Assembly (NCBI GenBank): GCA_023238725.1
Contig: CM041537.1
Coordinates: forward strand, 29,670,009-29,734,008
From: Scortum barcoo
Taxonomy: Eukaryota; Chordata; Actinopteri; Centrarchiformes; Terapontidae
DNA: 64,000 bases
Direction: 5' to 3'
In this document: positions 37,250 to 50,200 of the stretch, in pieces
Layout: each line of letters begins with the position of its first letter
How positions within the stretch are numbered: position 1 is the stretch's first letter
Notes under the pieces: model-generated
Seen by the model: only the letters and a program-made list of their open reading frames with translations
Database searches by the model: none
Told to the model about the DNA's origin: nothing
Made by a program: the position numbers and the translations under genes

Positions 37250-40200
37250 GTAAGAATTTTACAAAAGGCATCACGGGGTGAGAAAGGCATTTTGGGAAAT
37301 GTAGGAAGTCGGATTTATATGTCAAAGTAAAATATGTACTTTACTTTTTCCTGCTGTCACACTTTGTCAATTAATGGTCTTTTTTGGTTTCCTGACAGGA
37401 GGGCTCCCCAGGTAAAGAGCTTCCTCACAGACAAAGCCCCATAGGACTAAAGGAGGTCAGGACACATGATAGACCAGAAGGACATTCCAGCTTCAAAGAA
37501 GGTCTGTCTAAACTCTTTAAGATGGTCTATCATTCCCTTTCTGCTCTGTAGCTTCAGGACAAGTGTTGATAGAAATACTAAGTTGCAAAAGAAGCTGTCC
37601 TTGTATCGATCATTTAGTAACATGCACTTTGGCACAATATACAACTCCAAAATGATCTCCTCTTTGTGAAGTTGAAGGCTTCGGTCCTGGCATGGCAGTG
37701 CAGGGTTAATTGTGTTAAATTGGCCCTAATATACCACACAATTTTTATCTGTTAGCTGTTTTGAATTATTTGATCAAATTATCTTCACCCAAAGGGTCTT
37801 AATATCAGTGAACTTAGTCGAATTGGAAAAGCTATATTAAAGCATATCTGTCTAAGACCTAAATAAATACCAAAGGGTAATTACGGTTTTGAACATTGTT
37901 TTTAGACACATTAGTGGTGTGATCATGCTCAAGTCTCGACTATTGAATAAATTGCTATGATATTTAACATAGACATTCATCGTCCTCGATCCCCTCTCCT
38001 GTCCTCTTGCACCACCAGTCTGCTGATGTTCATGGTTTTGAGCAATAAACCATGACCGCTATTGGAAGGACTGGCCTGCAGTACATCATGTTAGCAGTAT
38101 CATTGTGAGCATGTTGACCCCACACAGCAGTTAGCATTACTGTAGATGCTTAGTCTTGGTGTAGACACCAAATTATTGCTGGGTTATAAAAACAGAGACA
38201 GCAGAACAATGACAGAACCTACAAAAAGGGTCAAATCTAAAAACTATTCTGTTTTAACATTTAAATCAACCCTATTTAAAGGCACTATGTGTAGAAATTG
38301 TATCTGATTATAACCCATTTCCCACTATGCACATAGTGTTTTTAGTGTTTAATATGCAAACATTTGATTGCATCAACTGAAACTGCAGTTTGTACACTTT
38401 TTAATGTTTTAGAACAGGTTGTTTCTATAGCACTCACTGACATGGTAATCTGTAAACTTATTTGTATTTGGAACTGTGCTGACCATAGTACGAACCATTC
38501 GTCTCAATATTGCATTAGAAACATTTGTATCAGTGCACTTTCTGCTATTTTATCTCCTTCTATGGGAGTCTTTCTCTCTCACTCACATATACACACATCC
38601 ATTCAATTTTCTCAGAGACGAGACATTGATGACTCCATATCTTATGTGTTTAAGTGCACTGCATTCTGCTGCTATTCAGCATTAAACAATGTAGTCTGCT
38701 GAAAATCGATTCATAGAAGTGACAGTTTGTCTAGCAAAGCGAGGGTGTTGTTTTGGTTTCTCAATGGGTTCAGGGGATCGGGGTGTGTTTTTTTTTGTGT
38801 GATTTTGTTCAATCCCTCACATGCGGAGTAAAAGGCTGCACTCTGAGCTGCTCCTGAGACTCTCCCTGCCCTCAAGTCTTTCACCAGCCTGCACTCTTCG
38901 CCTTAAATTTTTCTCAAGTTCTCTCCACTAGCTGACCTTGGATTGTTCTCTGTCCAAATATTGATCCACTCAAACACTCAAAACTTCTCCCAGATGCACA
39001 AACAACCTCTGCCCTTCGGCACCTCAAATGTCCTCTTCAATCAATGCCATTAGGAAGGCAGAGGAGAGGCTGAGAAAGTAGTTTGGTGTCAGATGGATTT
39101 TATTTGCAGAATATATTTTTCACACCATCTAGTGCAGCCCAGTATGGTTCTGCTGAGTACCTGTTGTGTCCTGTTAACAGTAATGCCCACCATTGAGAAG
39201 CTGCTGAATGCTGACTGGAAGGAGAAACTTCTGGATAAAAGCACAGTGGGGACGGGACAACTGAAAGGTCAGCTTTCAGACAATACCAACAACTTAATAC
39301 CACTTCTGTACCATAATGTCCAACACATTACTAGATTGTGCATGTAAATATACTTTTTTTCACTGCCAAGACTGTTATCTACTGTATTAATTGAAACATA
39401 ACATATTAAACTTGTTACATATTTCCAAAAGAAATACCGGCTATGTGCAGAAATTTGGTAGACCACTTTTTGGATAATTCTGCTCTCAAAATCTTTTATT
39501 TCATCATTTTATATTTCATTATTGTCCATTCTAATATCAGGGTAAGTTGGAACAAAAATATCAAAACAAACAAAAAGACACGTTTGGAAAGACAAAAGCA
39601 AGAGGAAAGACTTGACATCAGATTATATACATATGTTGTACCAGGGGCATATGGAACGGAGCCTCCATTATCAATGTCCCTGTCCCATTGTTATAACCAC
39701 ACGTCCGTCTTCTACTGAATGTGGTTTTGAGTATCTCAGAATTTATTTGTAAATATTATTTCACTCTATTGGCTTGTAATTTTGGAAAATGATGGAAAAA
39801 AATCTAATTATACAATTTCCTTATATATAAAATCAAGGAGGAATATTTCAACCCAGAAAACTCATTCTGAGTATTGTATATAATAACACAATGATAAGTT
39901 AGAATAACAATTTTTTTTTTTTGTTGTTGAATGTAACCATTATATAGTTCAGTATGTCATATGTTGGCCATTTTGGGGCTGTGGAAACCAGTTGTGAACA
40001 CAGCACTGACATACCATGACCTTTTTAGGTAAACCTGTTAGCACAGTTTTCTACTTACACATCCTGTAGTTAGAGAGAAACATTATCATTCATTTGAAGT
40101 CACATTTGTGTCACCTGATGAATGTATGTCCAATATCAGTCTCTTTTAGCTCTGTTTTTGGTCTTTATCACCTCCTGAGGGAAATAGCTCTCTTTAGCTG

Positions 40201-43200
40201 CTAAATGCTCCACTATGTTCACCAGTTGATCTCTAACTGGCACTTTTATACTCTCTGGTCAGGCACTTTTATACAAAGCTACAAACTTGACTCCCTGATA
40301 CCTCCAGGTACACCAGAGTCTCTGGCAGAGAAGGAGCTCCAGTTGTTGATGATGATCAACCAGCTGAGCGGTCTGAGGGAGCAGCTACTGGGAGCCCACT
40401 CTGAGCAGAGGAACATGGCCGCCCTGCTGCTGGAAAAACAGCAGCAGCAGATGGAGCTGGCTCGACAGCAGCAGGAACAGGTACTGCTCAGTGCCCAATC
40501 ACTGATCACCAGAATCCACACATCTACCATCATTCTTATTAAAATATACAAACATACTGGAACTTTATATTCAATTTCTGACAAATTTCAATTGAATTGA
40601 ATAGACAGTGCCTGTCATCTTGATGAAAACTGTAATGTGCCTTTTTGGCCAAACAGACTTGGAAACTTTGAAATTAAACAAGGAACTAAAAGTCTTTTCT
40701 GTGCAATTGTGTTTGTGTTCTCACTGCATATGAAGAAGCATGAAGGCAAGGCAAATTACACAGATTAAATTAAAAGCCTCTTTGTTTGGGAGGTAATTTT
40801 TGTACACAATAAGACAACAAAGACAGAAAAAAGGTGTTAAGAGCTTTTTTTCTGGTTGATGTGGGTAATGGTAATGTTAGAGGTATAATAAAATATAATT
40901 AATAATTATAGTATGATAAATGTATTTTAACTTGTATTTTGGTTTTGTTCACTGGTCATACACACTTCACCCCACTCTTTTTAGTACTAAATATACACAC
41001 ATTTGATATTTTTATGATTTAGGATTTAACTTTTATTTTGAAGGCAGCAGCATTAGAAATCCTAATATTGAAACTAATAACCACTGGTGTGGACACATGT
41101 TGCAGCAGCTGGAGACCAGTGTTTGACCAGTTAGCATTGCCATCATGTGAACAGATCATACATTTAGTAAGTCCTCTTACACAACTGTGAACTAGACTGC
41201 TAACAGTGTAAAATCACTCACAACTAGAAAGATATGTTTCATGATAACATAAAAGTTCTTTTAGCAAAATTCCCAATTCAGGTTCATTGCAGTGTCAATT
41301 GCAATTGTACAGCCTAACCAGTATTTTCATGTTTTTGAATATTCTTTAACCAAGGCAGCTTAATCTCTCACACACACACACACACACACACAATAAGATC
41401 AATGCATTCTGCAATGAATGACTGAAGCAGACCCTTGTTACCTACACTGCATGCACTTGTGTCTGTCTGGCTCATATATACATGATGTGTGTTGGAAAGA
41501 ACATGTCTTGTGCCTCAGATCGCCAAGCAGCAGCAGCAGCTGATCCAGCAGCAGCACAAGATCAACCTGCTTCAGCAGCAGATCCAGGTCAGCTCCTCTC
41601 AAGACCTTCATGTCATAAAGCTAGCAGCACTGGCACGGAACGATAATGACGAGTTCTCATTGTAGATCAGAAACTTTTCTATAAGGTGCATTTGTCCTGC
41701 CTTGTCCCAGCAGGTGAACATGCCTTATGTGATGATCCCGGCATTCCATCCTAACACCCAGCCCCTCTCAGTCACCTCTGACCCCCAGATGACCTTGCCG
41801 CTGCAACCAATCCCCTGCAAGCCAGGTCAGTCATCTAGCTAACAGAGAGGTTTCAAGATGAAAGAGATCATATATTTAGATTTTTACAGTAATCCAATAC
41901 CTTTGGGTCATTATTAGTAGTTGGACAAGTTGATGACAAAATGTGAGAAGATGCAAAGATTCAGGAAGGCTGATTTGAGTAAGACATCCATGACTTGTAA
42001 AGCTTACCGAACACAAAACAAAGCACAGCGATCTATAATATCATCAGAAGATTTCACAACCCTGGAAAGGTGTCACTGCAGAAGTTATTTTAAATTTCAG
42101 GATGATCTAAGGGAGATAAACAGGAGAATTATACCATTCACATTACAAATAATCTGATATGAATGTTGTACATATTTGGCCTAGGTTCAGTGTTTCAGAC
42201 AAGCTTGTGTTCCTTTGAGTCCTCTGTGTCAGTCCTCACTGCCTTTTCCAGGCACTGCTCTTGTCTATCTGAACACAAGCCCTACTCTAGTTGGAGATAC
42301 ATTTTCATGGCAGTTTCATCGAAATTTCCAAATAAATGGTATTGTACAGTATAATCCACTCCTCCACGTCCATCTGTATGCACCTAAAGTAAGCTTAGGT
42401 AATTCAGATGGGCTTAATGATATTCTGTATTCTCTGAAATCAGTCTTTAGTTATCATTGCGATCTTTTGATAATCCTCCAAGGTTTCTATCCACCAGGCC
42501 TTTAGTGCTGCGAATACTAAGGTTTTGTCAGTTCTTTCATAGGCTATTCTTACAGTCCCTGTTGGAAAGGAAGAATGAACACTCAACTTATCTGACAATG
42601 ACTGTGTGCTTTGAAGGCCAGAAACTTTGTGCTGAAAAAGTTATATTCATCAGTTGTCATCCATGTTGAAAAATGCACTTCAATTCAAGGCATACTTTAT
42701 AGGAAATGGAAAGTGAGACACAAATGTGAACTTCAGTTGAACAATATGGTTTATAGTAGCTTTCACATACTTGTGCTTGTACAGTTAGCAGGCTATAGAG
42801 GGCACAGCTTAGAAAGTCACAGCTTTCTGCAGTCTTGCGTTCACAAGTCTTAAAAGCTGTGCTCGTCAGTGACCTTGTCTTCTCTATCTTTTCAAACCTA
42901 AAAGACACAAGGCCAGTCTTTAAAACATTGTAGGCGGAATTTAAGGGTAACCATTCATTTGCTTTTTTTTATTTCAAAAAATGTGTGTGAATGCGTGTGC
43001 GAGTGCTTCAGAATGTTTTGACAGATTAATATGAAAAATTGTGTGGAAGAGGTCAGCTATAGCCCCCGAAATTTGAAGTCATCTTTTCTTTGAAGATATG
43101 GTTGGAGGAAGGAGCTCTGTTTAATTTAATGTGGGTGGTGCACTATTTGTTTTTCCTTTTGCATATAACTTCAACATCAACTGCGCATTGAATTTCAGTT

Positions 43201-44236
43201 TCCCTGGAAATCCAAACAAATTTTTTTTTGGTTATGCTGTGAATAATGTGAATGCTAACGCTAACACGATGAAACATTCTCCTTTTCAGAATGAAAAGCT
43301 TAATCCTAAACTATACTGTATAATTGAAGCCATACCATCCATTTTTGAAAAGCTAACACAAGATGTCTTTGTTGTTGTGCTGATGTCAAGGCAATAACAA
43401 TGTCAGAAAACCCTCTTATCTTTATCTACCCATTCATACACACACTTATGATCAGTGTCTTGCCCATGGACATTTTGACATGATTTTTGTGCATTCTAGT
43501 GTACGTGTTGTACAAAAATAAATGAATAAATAAACAAAATAAATGAAAAACAAAAGTTAACTCTAGAGAAACTAAGATGTGAGTCCTGGAGGGTCAATGA
43601 CATTTTATCCAGCTATGTGCTGAAACAGTTACTTACTGTGAGCTAGTTAATGCTCACTTTTTGTTCCATAGCTAATTTTGTGAACATTCTTACTAATACT
43701 GCTGATGTGCAGAGTAACCAGACTGATATCTGAGTGTTCATTCAGTGCATCTGAATCAAGTCTGAGCTTCAACCAGTGACAATGTTTTTCATACCACAGC
43801 TGTGGACTATCCTATGCAGCTGCTTCAGAACCCTCATCCAGCCCCTGTCAAGCGGAGCAGTGGTTCCTTCCGACAGGTACAGTACCACTACAGTATTATG
43901 TGTTGTGTGTCAACCATTTAAATATGTTCATCTCAATGTAACAAAGTCATTTAGCAAATTCATAAAATACAAGATTTTTCATGCATAACCTCTATAGACA
44001 CATACATATATATGAATGCAAACACTACTGTGAGAACAGTGAAATATGGTGCTGTCTTTGCTCTGTGCTGTACAGTGTGTGTGCTCTATACTGTATGTCT
44101 TTCTAGTATAACTGACAGTAAAGAAAGTGACACACTCCAGACTAAACAGATAATGTACTTTTCTGGTACTTGGGAAGCTGAAAAAGCTATTTGAATACAC
44201 CACACCCTCCACTCAAAGGTTTACTGTGTGTGTGCA

Positions 44237-44271
<35 letters not shown>

Positions 44272-47200
44272 TGTGAACTGTATTTGTGTGGCTGGTTCTC
44301 AAGCTGAGATAGACCAACACAGCTTAAATAAACAAAAGGGAAAAGGGTTTGAGGTGCACATGAAGACAAAAGACCACAGAGGCTACAAAGGTGTGACAGA
44401 TGCGCTCTGACATGCCAAATCTGCCATGCATAACCGGAATACATGCACATCCTCGCCTTTGCGGTTAAGCCTGAATGTGTGTAAGTGGCCCCACCCCTAC
44501 TCATCTGCTCTCACTGTGTGTTTAGGAAGCCATTCAGCCCTTGAACCTGACCTCCAAGCCAAAGGGGCTGGAGCTTGGGAAAACACCCAGTCCACAGAGC
44601 CTGGAGCTGGGATCACTGGCACTGCAGGGGGCCTACAGGCACAGAGATGTCCACAGAGAAGTGTCCCACAGCCCACCACGATCTGCCCTCAGTGAGTTAC
44701 AGTTACTCTGCGATGGAAAGTGTGAATTTATGATCCCAAAAAGGGAAGAAACTGTTGCATCCTCTCATCTCCTCTAAGATGCTTGAATCAGAGCTGTGGT
44801 ATTGGACACCATATGTGTTTCTGATTTGTTACTGTAACAGGTTAAACTGTCTGTCCATTTGGGCCATGAAAGGCCTCCTTTGAAACCTTTTCTTAAAGGT
44901 ACCTGTGGAGTTGGTCAACACAATTAGTGCTATGGAGCTATGGTTTTTGAAAGGGGATCCCATTTTGTCTGTATCTTGGTCGATATATGGTCCTGTTCAG
45001 GGTTTATGATTTCACTGGACCAAAAATTGTAGCAATGTGCCAATGAGCCACAGAGGAAGAAGCTTTCTATGCTTTTTTTTATGAGGAAGGAAATGCATTT
45101 ATTGTGTTAAAAAAGGCAACAGAGATACACACAACCCAAAGCTTTTACACTTGGTGTCTTGTAGCTCTTCCTCCTTTTCAACATATACTGCATGAGAAGC
45201 GAGCCATTTTACATCTACTTGTCTGTAACTCGATAAACAGATGACAAACAAACATGTACAGTAGTCAAATTCAAAGCAGGAACTGTGAGTAATTACTTTA
45301 AATATGCTTGAGAAACAAATGGACACTATTTGGAAGTTTGTGTATATATGAAAAACCGAGCTTTAGGTTTTCATTATTTTCAAAGACATGATGAAAAGAG
45401 AAAAGATGTTTTAGAGAAACTTAACATACAGATGAGTGAATGTCTATTTTGTATATACTAGTGCAGTTCCCCAACATGTGCCCATTGCTTGGCCTCATCC
45501 AAACAGCTCCACACTCCACTTCCCTGGGTCCTCAGCAATACACCTGTCATCACATAACAAGAACAAGAGTATACGTATCATTTGTGTGCAAAAGCTCACA
45601 TGAACTTTTTAAGGTCTTTTCTTTGTTGTGATCACGATCAGCTCGTTCTTTGACTTTGTTCATCTACTTGTGTTTTCGTCTTCAGGTTTCCTCGGAGACG
45701 GCGATGTGGTCACCCAGGCCATCCATGATGCCCAGCAGCTCCTGAGGATCCACAGCACCGGAGGACGAGAGAGGGACAGGGACAGGGAGAGAGAGAGAGA
45801 TGGTGGCGGAAAGATGGTGAGCTCACACCCCAACGACACTGTCCAAGGTTTCTGTTTAGAGACATGCGCCTTCAGACATCCACCCCACTGCATAAACATC
45901 ACCTCGAACACAAGTCTGAGTTGAATGTTGTAAGATTAGCTTCAAAAGCTACAGCAGCACAAGATAAAACATGTTTACTCTGTTTTCTTTCCCCCTCTCA
46001 CATCCTTAGCTTGGACTTCTTCCCATCTTTTTCTGTCTGGTCTTAGTCAGAATATCTCTCTCTTTCTCTCTGCTGCTCTTCCTTGGCATCACAGGCTTCA
46101 CCTTGACCTGAGGTGGCAAATGGAAGTTTTTTATTTGTACTTGATGTCCAATATCCCTCTCTTTTAGCTCTGTCTTTGTTCTCCTCCACCTCCTAAAGGA
46201 AACATCAGCCTCTTTAGCTGCTAAATGCTCCACTATGGGATACCCACTTTAAACTGACTCCACACCTGTCAGACAATCAGAACGAGATTTCTCAGGGGCT
46301 GTGGCATGACAGACACCTGAATCTGAATTACACAGAGCCATTACTTTAATGGATATTTAAAGCCAGCAATACTACGTGTTTTATGTCAGAAATTCCTACC
46401 TCCACATTTAAACACTGACAGAACTGAAAGCCTGTGAAACTGCATCATTTCACACTGAAAACCAGGACAATTAAATAGTGTTATACATTTTCAGAAAAGA
46501 CCAGTATATCAACAAAGACATGACTTAAATAACTGGAGTTTGTGGTGCCAATTACTCACTGAACAAACTGGGAGATACTCGCAGTCTGTTTTTTTTTTTT
46601 TTACATCTGGGGGTCTAATCTGGGGTCAGAGAAAGCTGTAGTGTAACAGCTAACAAGAGCACATTGTTACAGCTCAGTATTTTTGGTGTCGCCTTCTGGA
46701 AAATGCCGTTAAGTAAACACAACGGAAAAGACAAAGCAGTTACGTCTCTGTTGTTTACATTATTAGTAATAGAAAATGGGCTGCATTTGCTGTCTCCCCT
46801 CGCACAGTGCAGTCAGGGCATTAGTACAGACACGTTCTACGTTAAAAAAGTACTAAATGTTGTAATTACACACATGGCTTTGGAAGTAAAATGTGAAGCA
46901 AATTAGAAGTCTCATGTTTCATCTGTGCAGACTGAATAAGTGATTAAAACTTATCAGCATGACATATTTCATCTGGAGCCCACCCATAAAAACTTTGGAT
47001 CTTATAAAAGTGCTCCTCCATTCGGCCTTGGTTTTGATTCTCTGTGGTGGCTGAAGCTTTGGTCTCGGCTTCGTCCCGGAGCAACAGCTGTTGCAGCCTC
47101 ACAATACCACAAAGGCCTCAGCGTGGCATTCACTGAGCCACCTGCCCTCTCTCTTTGTCTACTGTAATACTGTACTCGCTCACTCTCCTCTTCCTCTCCT

Positions 47201-50200
47201 CCATTATCCTGCACCATCTCGCCTCTGCTGCTTTAACACCAACACTGATGACTGGCCTATTTTGTATTACAGTCCGCCACATGGGGATAAACAATGTTTT
47301 ACAGCAGGCAATGGATGACACATACACTGATGGTGCGATAGTTTTGCAAATTCAGAGTTGTCACATTCCCAACGCTGCCTTGTCTCCTTCACCTTTCGGC
47401 CCCTGAACAATAAACACCATTCTTCCACCTCCATAGCAGTATAATTTCTTTTCTTTGCATTTACAGCTCTGCATTTAAACAGCAGCTGATACAGTGAGCG
47501 TGCCGTTTCTCTACCTTAAATAGCACTCTGTTTAACAGATGCATGCCTTGAACACACCCTGTGAACACTGGGTCATCTTTTCACTGCAGACGAAATTCAA
47601 ATCATCTCTTTATGTTCGAGTGTCAATATTTTGGGGATTTAACTACATGTCTGACTTCATCTGTCTTTGTCTTTTTTATGTCTTTAGGACTATAAAGATT
47701 CTCCTCGCAGTGAGAGAATTTCTCAGTCCGAGCGGGGTGAAGACAGACACGGCCTGCCGTCCAATGAGGACCACCACAGCAGCGACTCTGAGGGTAGGTG
47801 TCCCAGCAGAAGCCTCTCCATTAATGGTGGTCTTATCTTCATTTATGCTAACAACTGATATTGCCCCTTCAGAATACCAGTGACATTTACATACACAAAA
47901 ATAAGCTCCACCACTACCTCCAGATTCAGCTGTATCAAAATACATCATCGTCTTCTTGGAGTGTGGTGGCTTTAATGAAAAATGGAACAACATTTCTAAC
48001 ACCGAATGCAGGATGGAGAATGTGGGTGGGGGAAGTGATTCATAACTGCATGTCAAATAGGATGTTTGTGGGTGAAGTGAAACCTTTCATTCAATGATTA
48101 AAGGTTAACAACCAGGTGATGTTAATGATGAGAACTGAAAGAGGTATCTTTAAGGAGCTATGAGTAATATATTGCAAACTCAGCAGTCTGGTGTGGTGCT
48201 CTGACTCTAGCTCTCTTTCCTGTAGGTGCTCTCCCTGTCTCAGTCCAAAGCAGCTACGCTGAGGCCCGGCCCCCTCCCTCCTCAGGCCACATCAAGAGAC
48301 CCATGAACGCCTTCATGGTGTGGGCCAAGGATGAGCGCAGGAGGATCCTGCAGGCCTTCCCTGACATGCACAACTCCTCCATCAGCAAGATCCTGGGTGA
48401 GCCTAGCACTGGTTAGGGGTGGGTTTCACTCAGGGTCTCTATTCTGAGACGTGCCTGGCACATGTGAGGGCATGAACAGCCACCTGCTCCCTCCCAGCAG
48501 ACACACACACACACACACATGCTGGCCTGAATCCTTTTCCTTGGACCAAACATTTACATTCCTTTCTATTGTGGAGTGTTTGTTGTTCGTGATCAACCAC
48601 CCTTCACACAGACACACACAGGCATGCAGTCGTGAATACACACATGCAGGCAATTTGTGCACACGCCTTTAAACTATTCATTTATTTAAATACACAATGT
48701 CATTACCAATTACTACTTTAATACCTCATCACAATACAGAGAATTTTCTTCTGTTTCTTCAGTACACTCTGCAATAAACTGATGCACGGTTATGTCGGTT
48801 TTCAATAAAAATTTTACAATAACAAAGTCATATTCAGATCCTTTTACAACTGATCTGAAAAGTAATGAAATACATTCTTGCCCAGTTGAATACACTTTTT
48901 AAAATGGCACTTTCACTGCGGCAGTCTTACTTCGTCTGGTATGACCAGCAGTTTGAGGTCGCTAATGTTAACAAATGTTAGCAAACATGACCAGTGTTGC
49001 TGTGTAACTGATATTAGTGAGTCAGTTTGCTGACTTAATGACTCCTCTCTCAATCTGTGTCCTCGTCTGTGCCGACCTAATTCAAGTCTGTATTTAGCCA
49101 AGAATGGTCTAAATGCCCAGAAGTGTTCTTGCCCTGCTCGTGTTTCCAGTCCAATTATAGTGTCTTGTCAACATAATTTTTGAAAATTAAGTTAAAATTA
49201 ATAAATGAATTAAAAAACTAATTTACATATGGATTATCCTGTATAAATGCATTTCTTTAAAGATTCTTTTTGGGATTTGTTGGGCGGTTAAGACAGACAG
49301 GAAATGAGGTAAGAAAGAGGGGCATAACAATAGAATTTACAAATTCTATGAATGATTAAGACCGAAGCTGTTCCTGGCCAAAACACTGAAACACAAAGTT
49401 AAATCAACATTTTAAACATGCTCTCTGGCCAACCTATTTTGCTGCTAGAAAATGCTCCAACTTGTCTTTAGGCTCCAGGTGGAAGGGCATGTCCAACCAG
49501 GAGAAGCAGCCTTACTATGAAGAGCAGGCGAGGCTGAGCAGGCAGCATCTGGAGCGTTACCCCGACTACAAGTACAAACCCCGGCCCAAAAGGACCTGCA
49601 TCGTGGAGGGACGGAGGCTGAGGGTGGGCGAGTACAAGGCCATGATGAAGAGCCGCCGGCAGGAGCAGAGAGCGACCTACACACACAGGTACCAAAAGGA
49701 CCAAAATGCTTCATGCAACTCTGAGATAATGCAAGAGAGTTTGTCCCTGGCACACAACACTGACGATTCACTCCATTGACGAGAGTTTACTCTGCACCTC
49801 CACACATTGTAGACAATGGCTGCAACTCCCAAAGCTCTTTTTTATTCTTGAAGACGCAAACAAAAGTGAAGTATTGAGCTGGGCTGTTTGTCTGTCCTCA
49901 GTGATGAATAGCATCCCTCACTATTGTTCCTTACAACTCCTTCAACTAGTTAAGTCGGAGGAGTTGGAGGTTGGAACTGTTAACAGTGGTTGGATTTGTG
50001 TTTTCATGCTCAAGCGTTGTTTCGCTTTGTCTCACTCATCTTTTCTCTTTTAGACTCTTCTCTTTTGAGAAAGAAAACGTCAATATGAGAGCGTCAAAGT
50101 GGTGTTAGATTTTTATTCTGCTGACTTTATTAGGGATCCACTCACTCACTGCTGGGGCCCTTCTGCTTCCTCTTCTTGTTCTGCTTCCTCTTCTTGTTCT

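Noticed and set aside
37442..37461. Donor AAGGAG|gtcagg inside sox13 exon 2 (after GLKE)
   Set aside because: It ends in phase 0 and would create TAA at the start of the next exon. The donors at 37411 and 37501 keep the frame.
39093..39180. Upstream in-frame extension of sox13 exon 3 (acceptor-like gcag before CCCAGT)
   Set aside because: It would add residues without SoxD similarity. The acceptor at 39180 with a phase-1 partner gives the conserved KEV junction.
41921..42157. A 78-codon open frame inside a sox13 intron
   Set aside because: No family recognised and no flanking splice signals matching the sox13 phases.
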